Shown: piece after piece, positions 36,958 through 48,590 of the stretch
Layout: each line of letters starts with the position of its first letter
How positions within the stretch are numbered: the first letter of the stretch is position 1
NCBI GenBank assembly: GCA_036785705.1
Contig: JAWUZG010000013.1
Coordinates: 19,997,001 to 20,061,000, forward strand
Direction of reading: 5' to 3'
Length of the DNA: 64,000 bases
Source: Acanthornis magna
Taxonomy: Eukaryota > Chordata > Aves > Passeriformes > Acanthizidae
Notes under the pieces: model-generated
Told to the model about the DNA's origin: nothing
Databases searched by the model: none
What the model saw: the letters and a program-made list of their open reading frames with translations, nothing else
Made by a program: the position numbers and the translations under genes

Positions 36958-38559
36958 GCTCTCTGAACTGGCTGTCACTAACCCAGGACAAAGCTTTGCC
37001 CCACACAGCACAGCAAATAACCTGACCCACAAGAACTGCATGGGCTTTTTCATCCCAGACACAGAGACACCTCATCCTCCTTGACCACATCCCATGAGAC
37101 ACTACTGCCATGCCAACTTGGGAAAAAGGCTCTTCACCAACAGGGAAGGGTCTCCAAAAAATTGATGGCACATTTCACACCAGTCAGCCTCCACATTTCC
37201 CTCCTCCATCACCTCATTGCAGAGCTTGTTCCTGTGGTCTCCAGGCAGGACTGGCACAAGAAGAACAGAGGCTCTGGCCAGGAAACCCATCAGAGAATCT
37301 CCTTTAACTGTCTCCTGGATGAACAAGGCATCTCTGATGTTGTTGGACACCCAAGTCATGGCCAGACTTGCATGTCCCTTGGCCCGTGCCAGGAATGAGG
37401 TAGCTTAAGTGCTCATCCCACCACATTGCATTCCAAACCAATTCAATTCCTGCAGAGATCCCCACCCAGCACCATCCACAGGTGATGTGGGAGGGAGGAA
37501 GACACCATGGTAAAAAAGCAGCACCAATGTGATCTCCAAGCAGAGTAGACTGGGATGCAGCTGAAATCCTTTTGATTCCTTTGGGCAGGACCAAGACCCA
37601 TGGGGCAGAGAGAAGGCACCAGCAGGTCCCAGGATGGCTCCACATCGACGAAAAGACTCAGCTCCAGCACTGCCATTCTTTCACTTTTTGAGCTTGGAGG
37701 TGATTCTAAGATCCCTTTCATCCTGCTCAACCCCCACAAACCGGGATAAGGGTGATGGACTTACTGCTCCAGCCGTGGGGTTTCAAATCTAACCTGTACA
37801 AGGACTGCTAGGGAAAATATTATAAAGGGAAACTCACTTCCCCCAGCTGCCTGATAGAGCCCATCACAGGAAACATCTGCCATCCTCCACAGAGGACAAA
37901 AATCAGGAGGAAGTGGTTGGTCCATCCAGAGAAAAGAAAGTCAGAAACACTAAACGTACACAGGTCCTGCCCAAGGCAGGAGATGCACTTCTGCAGCCAG
38001 GTCTCAGCAAAACAGGTTAAATAAGGAGTTTTATAGACTGCCGAGCATGAAAACGGCAGCAGCCCACTTGATGAGGTCAGGGACTGAAGTGGCCTATGGT
38101 ACTTGTAAGAGAAAACATCTGTTGGTGTTAAAAGGTCAGCAGGAAATGAGCACTATTTACTTTGTCCTTACTGGTTAGGCCACCGCTCCTCGAAAGAGAA
38201 GCACACATGGCTCAGCTTAGCGCTGTCCCTGCAGCAGCCACCCCAAAACTGCCCAGCTTCGAGTCACCTTGGTGCCCCCAGGAACCCTCCGAGCAGCCCT
38301 TGGGAGGGGGGGATGAGGGTGTCCTTTTTCCGGCAGAGCTTCCCTCCCACCTCGTGGGAGGGAAAAGTCCTTCACACCGGCTCGGGAACAAGCGGTTAAA
38401 ATAAATCCATCAACATAAAAGCGAAAAAACAAGAAGTTTCTTCTGAAAAACAGGAAGCGTGAGGTACATAGCGGCTTAAAATAACGCCTGCTTGATTTGT
38501 TGACAAAACATGGGTCCCGAGGGTCACGCCTTTCTGCAGTTTTTTATTTTTCCTGCGGC

Positions 38560-38765
38560 CAGGCGGGCTCACCCCCGTGGCTGCCCGGGGCTGTGGTGCC
38601 CCTGGCAGGGCTGGCACGGCTCCCTGTGCCCACCGGGGCGGTGATGGCCACGGGCACGGCCACGCTTCCTGTGCGTGGCACGGGGCTCCCACAGGAAACC
38701 CGACGGAAACACCCCCGGTGCGAACCGCGGCTCGCTCCACGGGACACGGCGAGTGTTTAGGGCTG
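38560..38765. other. GC-rich, CpG-containing patch
   Basis: About 200 bases are clearly richer in G, C and CpG than the surroundings (cggccaggcgggct, caccggggcggtg, ccgcggctcgctccacg). It could be a small CpG island around a non-coding CTBP2 exon or simply a GC-rich degenerate repeat. No splice-bounded exon could be defined. Confidence 0.35.
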
Positions 38766-39089
38766 GCACCACCTTGTTAAAAAGACTGAAGTTTTAAGTG
38801 TGTAGGAAGCTGGTTTCGAACTTTCCCTCCCTGGTTCTTCACGCGTAGGAAAGTGCAGTGCTGGCCAGGCAGGATGAGCTGCTGGCACCTCAGGACAAGC
38901 TTAAAATGATAAGGGTCTGATCCTAAGCCCTAAGCAAAAAAAAAATTCCCAACCAGGGAATTACCGGATGGCAACTTCTGCAGAACAGAGGAGAGAGAAA
39001 ATGTGATGCTGAAGCATTCCGTCAAGGTTGTGTGATACTCTGCATTCCTCAGTAACTCCCCAGTTTGGGCTCAGCCTCTCCTTCCCCAC

Positions 39090-39352
39090 AATCACACAAT
39101 CATAGAGGGCTTTGGGTTGGAAGGAACTTTCAAGATGATGCAGCTCCACCCTTCTGCACCTCCCACTGTCCCAGGCTGCTCCAAGCCCTGTCCAGCCTGG
39201 CCTGGGACACTGCCAGGGATCCAGGGGCAGCCACAGCTGCTCTGGGCACCTGTGCCAGGGCCTGCCCACCCTCACAGGGAAGGATTCCTTCCAAATATCT
39301 AACCTACATCTCCCCTTTTTTATTTTAATACCATTCCCCCTTGTCCTATCCT
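39090..39352 (-). mobile_element. CR1 LINE 3' fragment, gcccagagcagctgtggctg subfamily
   Basis: Reverse-oriented copy from aatcacacaatcatagaggg to ccattcccccttgtcctatc. A short internal part (the ccatgggcagggacac segment) is deleted. Confidence 0.92.
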
Positions 39353-40466
39353 GATTCAGTCTGGAGAGGTGGAAAGCAGCACCCTTTTTTCTGGTCTTAA
39401 TTTTAAAAAGAAACCAAACCACATTAAGACAAGAATAACACTCAGATGATCCAATGTGGACTAAAATGACTGTACTGAAAAGCAGGACGAGATCCTATTC
39501 CTTTCCACATCCCCTGGCCTACAGACCAAGGCTGCCCACGAGCCCTGCCTGCCTTCTTACACACCACACCAGACACCAAGGGGCCCCTATCGTGAATAGC
39601 TAATTATTGGACCACATTAAATTATTTCTCAAATTAAGATTTGTGGGTTTTCCCCTCGCCTAACAATACGCCTTTGAGAGCAGCATTGCAAACACACTGG
39701 AGCAGGAGCAGCAGTGTATAGCTCCATGTGCAATTAGGCCAGCATGTGGATCTTATTGCTCCTAAGGACTCTTATTTGATTTCCCGCACCACCAACTGGT
39801 GAGAAGTTTTCAAGTCTATATAGAGAAGAATTAGATCACTCTTTGGGGTGGTCGCATCTGGGGTTGGAAAACCAGATGGAGCGTGTTTTTCCGAGCCCTT
39901 TGTAATTGAACCAGCACACCAAGTTGCTAGGGAGCAGGCAAACACAATCACTGCTCTGGGGCAGCCCACAGCAGCGCTGGTGCCGCGGCTGCCAACACTC
40001 GTAGGCACCGTCTGAAGTGCCAGCAGGGAAAACGGTCACACAGGCTGGGCTTTATACAATATCACTGGGAACATGGACCTACTGCAAGCACCGAGGGGCT
40101 CTGGGACTCCTGAACATAAGTATTTGCACCCATGGTCATGATGCCACCGAAGGAACCCAGGAGATGGATTTTTTGAGTTCCCTAAAATACGCAGAGCTCT
40201 CGAGAGAAAGCTGTGCAACTGGGGAGTGAAGAGGAGAGAGCACAAGGGAGCAATGTGGGAGCTTCAGCATTTCAGAGCTGAGTGAGGACTGAGCCATGAG
40301 CACTGCCCTTCCTGAGGACCAGGAGGGTGCACCTGACAGAGCACAGATCGGCACAAGCCTTTCCTAATCCAAACATGTTTGACTGCCGGAAGCGAGAGAT
40401 GCATGAAGAGCTTTTATTCAAACCTTGACCAGCAGTATTGCCCAGGCACACAGAGAGCTACAGCCT

Positions 40467-40862
40467 AATCACAGAATGGTTTGAGCTGGAAGGGACCTCA
40501 AAGCTCATCTCATTGCCACTCCCTGCCATGGGCAGGGACACCTTCCACTAGACCAGGTGGTTCCAAGCTCCATCCAGTGTGGCCTTGAACACTTCCAGGG
40601 ATGGGGCAGCCACAGCTTCTCTGGGTTTCAAGTGCCTCATCATTCTCACAGGGAAGAATTTCTTACTAATTCCTAATCTTATCCTGCTCTCTGTCAGTTT
40701 GAAGCCATTCCCCCTTGTCCTGTCACTCCGGGCCCTTGTCCAAAGCCCCTCTCCAGCTCTCTTGGAGCACCTTTAGATACTGGAAGGGGCTCCAAAGTCT
40801 CCTCAGAGCCTTCTCCTCTCCAAGCTGAACACCACCAGCTCTGTCAGCCTGTCTGCAGAGCA
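40467..40862 (-). mobile_element. CR1 LINE 3' fragment, long
   Basis: About 395 bases, reverse orientation, covering the full 3' UTR (aatcacagaatggtttgagc) and the end of the second ORF region (tccccttgtcctgtcactcc, tctcctctccaagctgaaca). A gap is seen after cacagcttctctgggtttca. Confidence 0.93.
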
Positions 40863-41580
40863 GAAATATTCTAAATGGCAGAGTCTTTGCCAGGGAATGG
40901 CTATTTTAGAGACAAAAAATGCATCTATTTTCCTTGGTGCTTAACCATTTGCCAGGTTTTAAAACCTGTGGGTTTAAAACCTCCTTATCAGCAGCTAACA
41001 CGGAGCACAGCTCCCCAAGATGCAGGAAGCATACGGAAACCCTACTTTCCTTTCCTTTCCTGCTGTTTATTTTCCTCCTTGGAACTCAGAACATGCAACA
41101 ATAAAGTCACAAGTCAAGCCATAAAAATGAGGCGCAGAGAAATTTCTCCTTCAAATGCTGAGTTTGCAGCTGGAGGAGCAGGAGCAACCTTCAGCTTCCC
41201 ACGTGGCATCCCTGGGGCAGGGATGGTGAGGGAGGGCTGTTCTTCCTCCCTCGACCAAATATCCCCAAAGCACAGCCATTTGAAAACCAATTAGCAATCC
41301 CAGCCTAAGCAGGACACCTTTAAATATTTGTTTGGGATTTTTTTCAGAAGGAAGCAACAAAGAGAAAAACAAATATACGTCCAGAGTCAGCACTTCACGA
41401 CTTAAAAAAATACACAGATGATTCATTCTCATGAGCACAGCCTGCATATAAACATTCACCTTGAAAATAATCCTGCAGCACTGAACCAGGAGAGCAGGAG
41501 GATGGTGGGGACATTGGAGAGCTCATGGCAGAAAGAAGAGGCAATGAGTGATGGGAAAGCTATCAGGAAAAGGGGCCCTA

Positions 41581-41659
41581 CAGAGAAATCCCCCTTGGAA
41601 AGCACGTGCAAGCACCTGGACAGAGAAATCCCCATGAAAAGCACTTTCAGGCACCTGGC
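41581..41659 (+). repeat. Imperfect 40-bp tandem duplication
   Basis: Two adjacent copies starting cagagaaatccccct and cagagaaatccccat, each ending gcacctgg, with several differences between them. Confidence 0.75.
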
Positions 41660-44600
41660 TCTGCTGTTTAATCAGGTTTTTCCTTTCCAGACAGCCCACA
41701 GGTTTGTGCACGAAGAGGAAGAGTTTTCTTTCTGTAAATTATCAGCATTTTGAGTTGGTGTTTGAGGAGGAGTCTTTTTTAAGAGTATTACTTTATAGGT
41801 GTTTTCATCTTAGAAAAAATAAGAGAATATTTTCATTTGAAGACACTAAGCTGACACCTTTGGTATTGCATTTTTCACATCCAATTCCACATGGGTTAGA
41901 CTTTTCCTTCTCAAACCAGTATTAGCCCGGCCAGCCTTCCTTTCCACATCCACCTTTCTCCTGTCTAAACACGTGGGGGTATAACACAAGCTATACCAGA
42001 TCAATGTTTCCAACTGTGACTACAATGAACTGTTCCGTGGCCCTGGAGCATCTGCAGCCACTGGGATTTCTGAAACACCACCATGAAATATCTGGGTGAC
42101 TACACAGCCAAGTTTGAGCAGCCAATTTGAAATTTCTGGTTGGTAGCGCACCAAGGGAGCGCAAGGTTCAAGTGCTGGCCATCACATGAAATGTTTCACA
42201 ATGAATTCCCGCTGCTTTCTAGCCCAGCTGCCTTGTTTAAAAACCAGTGCAACTCTCTAAGGTATACAAATAATTAATTTCAATCCAAACTCCATAGCAG
42301 CAGCTCCCAAACTTTCTTTCCTGGCTGTGACCTCATTTTACAGACCAGTAGCTCTGTGCAACCCCAAACAGCAGAATAAATATGGAACAAAATGAAATTT
42401 CCATCAGGCTCATGACCTTGTTCATAACTTCCCTGAACGTCATTCTGGAGCCATCACTCCTCTCTGGGAACTGTTGCAGCACAAATGATGTCGGAAATGC
42501 AGACCCAGACACGGACAAACCAGTGGCACCCATGGGGACACCAATGGCACCACGGTCATGGGTGGGACTCCAACACCTGAAACATGAGGCACCTCTGGTT
42601 CTATGATAAAACCCTTATTTACCCCATGAGCTCAATGATGTCTGTCTGGTTTTTCCCAGCAATGCTCCCGAATCTCTCCAGCCCGTTTCACAAACAGCAA
42701 AACCCAAAATGTGGATGTTACTTAAGAGCGTCATAAATAAATCCCTTTCAAAGTACCTCCCTTGGCATTTTTTATTGCTCCGAGACAAATTTTAGCTTTA
42801 GGGGAACTCCGGTGCTTTCTGCACACTGCTGAGGATGCAGCCTGTGTCACAGACATGAATTATCAAGTCAAATGACTTGCTCCACTATGTAAATCTGGTG
42901 GCAGAAGCTGAGATTGGAATTAAGGCTTTCCTGGTTCCCACAACAGATCCTACACAATTACAGTTTTGCAGCCAACTGTACAAACGGGATGTTTCCAGGC
43001 TGGATATCAGAAAGGGGAAAACAAACAATGGGAAGCACTTCAGAAAAACTTGATCTCTTCCTCTGTGACTCCAAGTTCATGATTTTGGCATCATCCCTGA
43101 TGGTGGTGACTTACACAATAAAAGAGGCAGCCAGCAAGTTCATGCAGCAGAGAGAAGGTAGAGCAACACAGATCCCGAGGAGGGATTCTTTGGCCATCTG
43201 CCCTCTTCCTGACATATTTTAAGAGATGAGAAATCCCCAAAATGGTTTAGCTGGAGGGTTGAACCATGAGCTGGAGCAGTGTGGCCATAATGCCATAAAG
43301 TGACATTCCCTGCACACACACACTGCATCCCAGGGCAGCAACCTGAACAGTAAACATGAGGATATTCCCCTGCATGTGCAGAAAACCAAGGATAAAAATT
43401 TAGTCCTTTGGCTCCCTATTGCCATTAAAATTAATTGCCACATAAAATTGCTGATTCCTACTAAATGAAGCTACACAATTTATCAACTCAAGGATAGAGC
43501 AAACTCACTCGTGGTTTAAATACGTTATCTGAGTTATTACAGGATTCTGCACCAGCGACAGTTTTATGGATAATGTAGGTTTTGTAAATTCATTAGTACG
43601 GAACAAACTTTCAAAGCAAACAAAGGCATTAAACAAACACCACAATACTGTATTTACACACAAATTAGATTTCCCTTCCCTTTCCGAAGCTGTGCTGGGA
43701 TACTCGGAGGAAAAATAGGAAAGCAGGTCTGCTGTAACACTTCATGAAGGGAAAACAGAGCTGTTCATTTGCACCTGAATCGGTGAGGGTTGAGCTCAGA
43801 CCAGTGCTCTTAACCTATTACATGAGCAGGTCACTTGCTGGCTTCTGATTCAGCCCCTCCAAGCTCTTAAATTGCTGAAGAATCACTTCAATACCACAAA
43901 AGGAGAGTGGACCTGCTCCAGAGCCCTTTGCAGTCCATGGAACCTTTCTGCTGATTTCAGCAGGATTTAAAACAACGGCACGACATCCCTCAGTTAAAGG
44001 GATAATGTCATCTGGAATCTACTCCATTCCAACCAAAGTTAAAACCAGTTTCAAACCTATTCCTGGGTGAATCCCCCTGCCCTTTCCCCATTGATTAAAT
44101 GCTTTCCCTCCCAGCTGAGATAGGAAATAGATGCCAAGCTCACACAGGACATGGGAGAAAGAGAAAAATTGCATCTCTGTGACTTGCTGTCAAATCAAAG
44201 CAGACACTGAAAATAAGAGGAAAAACATTTTTTGGTCTTTCTTACAACAAGTGACATTAAAAACACTTTCAGAAGGAAGCACAAATTTTCAGCTGATACT
44301 GCTTCTCCTGCAAGAAATCTCATGATGGAAACTGTTTTAACCTGTACTTGTTGGAAGGAATGACTAACATTGCTATATAAAAAAAAAAAAGAGATTGTAG
44401 GGAAAAAAAAAAGCTGTTTTTCTCCACTTTTCCATTCTGTTTACTCTGCGCATTTATCACCAGCATGTGTAGAAGCAGCCTCACTCTTTCCCCTGTGCAG
44501 GCAGTGAGTTAGTCACACTTTCCCCTGTTGTGTAGCTCCTTTAGTCAGCAGCAGGGAAGTGATAAAGATGAAAAAAACTAAACAAAAACAGGAAAACGCA

Positions 44601-45984
44601 ATTGTGAAAAACACAGAAATTAGCAGGAGGTCCTTGCAGGCAAATGTAATATTCAAACCGATTTGGCTTGCTTTAATTTAGGAGACTGCAATCTGGAAAG
44701 GAGCTCCTGCCTCTCCACGCAGCCTCTTCTCCCAAGGAAGTGCACATAGGGCACAGGAGAGGGAGGGCAGGGACAGAGGAGAGGCCGCAGAGCTACAGGA
44801 ACCCCTGGTGCAAAGTCCAGGCAAAAACACTTCAGAAACTGAGAAACTGCTGCTAGAGAATAGATGTGAACCCCAGAGTCAGTCGCAGCTTCCAGGCCCA
44901 GCAGGGCACTCACTTATGCTCACCGGGTGTTAAATAACCCGCCTGCAGCGGGAACAGCCCAACTTTTGTGGCCTGGGTAATGTAATTATGCACCACTGCT
45001 TCCTTCTTGGGGGTCTCCTTATTTAAAATGCATTGAAGAAATAAATCACTGTTGACTGTGTCGTCCCCCAGCCCTTTTTTGCTGGGCTGGGGAAATAAAG
45101 AGCTAGAAAAGTGACTCCTGGTTTAAATAAACCCAACAAAAGCAATAACAATAGGAGGCTCCCAAACTTTATTTCCAGACTCACAGCATCGCTCATTTTC
45201 CATGAGATTATTTGCTACCATAGGTAAATGAAGTGGCAAAGATACCAAATCACCCTAATAAACCTATACATAATTATCACCCTAAACCATCTGGAATCAC
45301 AGTGGCCAGAAGAGTTTTCCATTCTTGGGACCTACTCTTGACTATAAAAACCATGGATTGGTTACAGGCAGAGCAGGGGGAAGCTGAGATTTTACATTCA
45401 TTAGGCACAAATCTGCACTGAGCTGCTCTCACACAATGTAAAGACCAGGCAGGATCCTGCTTCCAAGGCTTTGGGGTACAAATCCCACAGACACCTGCCT
45501 GACCAGACCTGGCTCCATCACTGCAGAGAGGGGCACGGGATGGCCATCAGCCAGTCCAGCCAAAATCCAGGAAGAAAGGCTCATTTCCCAGTGCCATCAG
45601 TGAACCCATTCGTGCTATCACAGTCTCATCACCAGGTGTGTGTGGGGGCAGGTGTCTGCACGATGGGGATGATGCTTCAAGGTGTCCAGGAGATGGGGCA
45701 GAACGAGGGGATGAGGCTCTTCTGCCTTCCCTGCACTGCAGTTTTGGGGAGCAGCACAGGATCCCTCTAACCCACGGCTGCCCACACCATCCTTGCATCT
45801 CCCACTTCAAAACAGCCTCCTGGCTCTGTAAGGGCAAGGATTTGGCCTAAATCAGCACCAAACAGTAGCACACTTCCACTTAAAATCAACCCCAAATCTG
45901 AGATACTCCCAATGCAGAATCCAGCCAGGAGGGGTTTGGGAATGGTCCAGCTCACACAAAGCCCCTCCATCCCAACACTTCCCT

Positions 45985-46100
45985 GCCCTGCAGCCTGGTC
46001 CAGTGCAAGGTTCCTGCCCATGGAAGGGGGATTGGAATGAGATGGGCTTTAGGGTTCCTTCCAACCCAAACCGATCTGTGACTCTATGATCCTGTGACAT
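45985..46100 (+). mobile_element. CR1 LINE 3' end fragment
   Basis: Short copy: the 3' end gatgggctttagggttcctt, ccaacccaaaccgatctgtg and the tail actctatgatcctgtga. Confidence 0.85.
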
Positions 46101-48374
46101 CCTTCTAGGAAAACCCCAAGTCACCAGCAAGACAATCCGGAATAAAACCACTTAAAAGGTTGTACAGAAAAACACTTCCCAGACACTTTTTCCCCTCTCT
46201 GGTGTTAGTCATCAACCTCCCCAAGTACAAAAACGGCTGAATTTAGCCTGGCCAGGCACTTCTGTCAAATATTTAAAGAAAAAAATGGCCAGCAAGAGGC
46301 TGTGCAATCTCATGTGAGCATTTCTGTCCCTGAAACAAATCTTAATTCTCTAAGGATCATCTCACATGCCAACGGGAAGCTCAGTAAGGGATGAGATATT
46401 TAATCTAATCTGCTTTCAAAATAATTTTGTTGGCATTGATTGCACTGAATTGTATCTATGGGAAAGAATTTAAAGTAAGAGCAAATACATACATATATGA
46501 CCCAGACAAGTAAGTGTCTGTTACCATTACTGTTGGCTGATAATTACAAAGAACAACAATCTAAATATTAATGTAAGGTAAAACCACCTGGTTTCAGCAG
46601 CCAGCACACAGCTGTGTTTTTAAAAATTATTCAGAAGTATGCAATATTATAAAAAAGTCCCCAAAATGGTCTGGATTTAAATTCTTTTGCTTGACTCTTC
46701 CCTTGTTCCCCCAGAAAACCACCCCTAAAATCTGAGCTGTCTGCAAGACCAGCTGTTTCCTGGCTTTTCTATGCAAATTGTTCTCTCTGGATTTTATTGT
46801 GTGCATGTAGATGTCTCTCAAAATGCACTCAAGTTTGAATTAGGGGCCCTACTTCCATCAAAGGGTATTCTTGTAAAATAAGCTTCACTCTCACAGTATC
46901 TGACACGGAATTATTATCCCATAACTCACGGGCGTCCTAGCAGTTCTGTATTAAACACAGCTCCGGAAAAGTCCCAGAGGGAAAAGCACATGAAGGGACA
47001 TGGAGAGTCACTCAGATGTGAACCTGTAAAGGCAGGAATTCCATATTTCCCTGCCAACCCGCAGAGCTCACACCATGTGCTGGCTGAGGATGTGCCTCCT
47101 GCCTCACTGCTGAATTTTCACCTTTCATGATTAACTAAACACCGATTGCATTATTGTGTAATTAGGTTAAATTAAAACTTAGCTTAAAGCAGGAAACACT
47201 TCCTTTTCAATTCCAATCAAAACCGTTTACTTCATTTTCAGTTTGATATTGGCATATCCCTCCAGCATGACAAATTTAAAATTATTACTGTATGACAGCA
47301 GGAAAACCAGAAAGTAAAGGTTATTGTGGTAGCTGGTCTGAAAGCCCAGAATTACCAGAAAATGAGGAGATTTGTGCTCTTGCTTTTCACGCCTATTGCC
47401 TCCCCAGTTTCCCACTGACTTTCTGACTTTGTCGCAAAAAAGGACCTTGAATGGTAAAAAGTTGACCAAGTTATTTTCCCCCCCGCCCAAGGATTTTTTA
47501 ACCCACTGCTTCTACTGAGCTCACCCTATAAATCAGCATTTTCTATGCACCCCTCTTTGGACAGCCAATGCTGAAGTGAATTTCTAAACATCTATCAAAA
47601 CTGTATCATCAGCACTGAAATGGTCCAATTCATCTTATTTATCAAATTCCATCCTTAGGCCAAAGTATTTTTATGGTCAATCTGAAATACCATTAGATTC
47701 ATAACAACTGCTGCCCTCACATGCACCAGTACAGTGCCAGCCTGGAGAGTTTTGTTATGTGGCTCCTGAATATTTTATGTGCAGACTTTGCAGTGTGTGA
47801 CCCAAATTCCATCCTGAGCCACGGATATTCACGGAGTCACAAATGTGGGGGACACCATCCGAGAGCAGAATCTGTCCCACGCTGTTTAGGAACTAAATGA
47901 TAGTCTGTGGTAATAAAATATTTATTATGCTCTACAGTACTGCAACTGCCTGGCTGTACTTCCTCCCCTCTCCATCAGAGAACACTGGAGCCCTCTGCAA
48001 CTTCTGCTCATGAGTTCTCAGGTTACACATCTTTATTTTTCTTACAGATTTTCCTACAGGATTGTGTCTCTGCAAGGAACCATTTGGCACTTAAGGCAGT
48101 TCACCCAGAAACCCAGAGTGCTGTTTGGTTTTTTCTCCTCATTGCCTCCATTTCTCTGGAATGACATCCCTGGCAGAGTGTCCAGAATCAATTCCTTAAA
48201 CACAAATATAACCCCACAAAATACACTGAACGGAGCAAAAAGCTACACCATACTTTCTTACCCAGCACTGTACCAGTCTGCAAAGGAATCCATCATGCAG
48301 CAGGAGAGGAAAATAATGCAAGCCCTGTGTTAGGATTGCTTAATCCTGCCCCCAGTACAGACCCCTGGCACCTG

Positions 48375-48590
48375 ATGGTGAGAAGTTCTTTACACAGAGG
48401 GTGGGCAGGCCCTGGCACAGGTGCCCAGAGCAGCTGTGGCTGCCCCTGGATCCCTGGCAGTGTCCAAGGCCAGGCTGGACAGGGCTTGGAGCAGCCTGGG
48501 ATAGGGCAGGTGTCCCTGCCATGGCAGGGGTGGCACTGGATGGGCTTTAAGGTCCTTTTCAACCCAAACCAGTCTGTGATCCCATGAGAT
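48375..48590 (+). mobile_element. CR1 LINE 3' fragment, gcccagagcagctgtggctg subfamily
   Basis: About 215 bases, from ggtgagaagttctttacaca to ccagtctgtgatcccatga, nearly identical over its core to the copies at 10560, 36738 and 39090. Confidence 0.93.

Larger units (their letters stand above)
36958..48374 (-). other. CTBP2 5' intron or upstream region, middle part
   Basis: No gene was recognised. CR1 fragments lie at 39090, 40467 and 45985, a GC-rich patch at 38560-38765, and an imperfect 40-bp tandem duplication at 41581-41659. The stretch 37080-37740 has several overlapping minus-strand frames but none shows a known domain. Whether this is intron or intergenic cannot be settled from sequence alone. 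Confidence 0.5.

Noticed and set aside
42140..42180. tRNA-like boxes (ggtagcgca and ggttcaagtgc)
   Set aside because: The second box departs from the B-box consensus and no acceptor or anticodon stem can be formed around it.
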